Positions 63,720 to 64,000 of a stretch of 64,000 nt of DNA are shown one piece after another (position 1 is the stretch's first letter; the number at the start of each line of letters is the position of its first letter). The stretch covers positions 19,439,310 to 19,503,309 of the forward strand of contig NC_068352.1 in the NCBI RefSeq assembly GCF_014633365.1, given 5' to 3'. This DNA comes from Diospyros lotus (Eukaryota > Streptophyta > Magnoliopsida > Ericales > Ebenaceae). Under the pieces are notes generated by a model. It did no database searches. It was not told where the DNA came from and was given only the letters and a program-made list of their open reading frames with translations. The position numbers and the translations under genes are program-made.

Positions 63720-64000
63720 AAATCAATAATCCTCTCAGGCATGTAATTTATTATCAGTGTCATGCTTAGTGCATTGTTCAACCAACAACCACTCACTTAT
63801 TTTCTATAAGCATCCCATGCTTTGTACCATGTGAATCACCACCCTTTATCATTAGTATCTCATACTAATCATAGTAGTAAACTTTTGTGCTAATCCACAC
63901 TTATTTGCTCAAAGTCTTCATTCAAGAAAGCTAAGAACTAAGAACAATTTGAAATTTCTTGTACTGAAGAATCTCGTCATCATATTTTTAACAATTTTAG
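63720..64000 (-). mobile_element. Third, diverged partial copy of the 1.76-kb LTR, cut by the window edge
   Basis: The sequence from about 63720 follows the order of 63190-63470 (CAGGCATGT, CCAACAACCAC, TTTGTGCTAATCCACAC, GAAAGCTAAGAACTAAGAA, GAATCTCGTCATC) with many substitutions, immediately after the second copy. It continues past the window. Confidence 0.65.

Overview
The window is nuclear DNA of a flowering plant, most likely a eudicot. It is AT-rich, has one clearly intact intron-rich host gene, and is otherwise packed with broken transposable elements. No bacterial, organellar or CRISPR-like sequence was seen. The only gene that looks functional is a plastid ketol-acid reductoisomerase (branched-chain amino acid synthesis) on the minus strand, in ten exons between 10199 and 14653, with every splice site readable and all metal ligands present. 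Directly downstream, at about 6550-9040, lies a decayed tandem copy of the last part of the same gene, split by a 1.44-kb LTR.

Layout. 1-731: 3' end of a copia polyprotein. 1225-3325: minus-strand LTR with primer-binding site, whose family recurs at 61574-63640 and again at the window edge. 3559-4569: almost perfectly palindromic foldback element with 9-10 bp target duplication. 6550-14730: reductoisomerase pseudocopy and gene. 14760-26880: AT-rich, with a 0.8-kb solo LTR, a 2.7-kb solo LTR, two palindromic motif arrays and two MITE-like elements. 26881-40911: a 14-kb hAT transposon with terminal inverted repeats and an 8-bp target duplication. It is swollen by a 2.7-kb LTR and a truncated Ty3/gypsy element, and the gypsy element is itself broken by two more solo LTRs. 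40912-45072: AT-rich. 45073-47761: third copy of the 2.7-kb LTR. 48205-52130: minus-strand Myb/SANT-like gene whose first exon is split by a 2.84-kb solo LTR. 53885-54720: Tat/Athila-like reverse transcriptase relic. 54845-60560: minus-strand copia relic broken by a 1.58-kb solo LTR, a 1.74-kb unknown insert and a 227-bp Cassandra-type LTR carrying 5S rRNA sequence.

The main story is insertion history. I could set ten LTR-type insertions to base-level limits, eight of them with perfect 5-bp target duplications, and none is an intact element. In four places (33693-35137, 36199-38917, 49002-51839, 55280-56854) removing the LTR plus one target copy makes the interrupted reading frame continuous, which proves the boundaries. 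The most unusual signal not explained by gene content is a set of short palindrome arrays, each with its own CpG-centred palindrome, inside LTR-like sequence.
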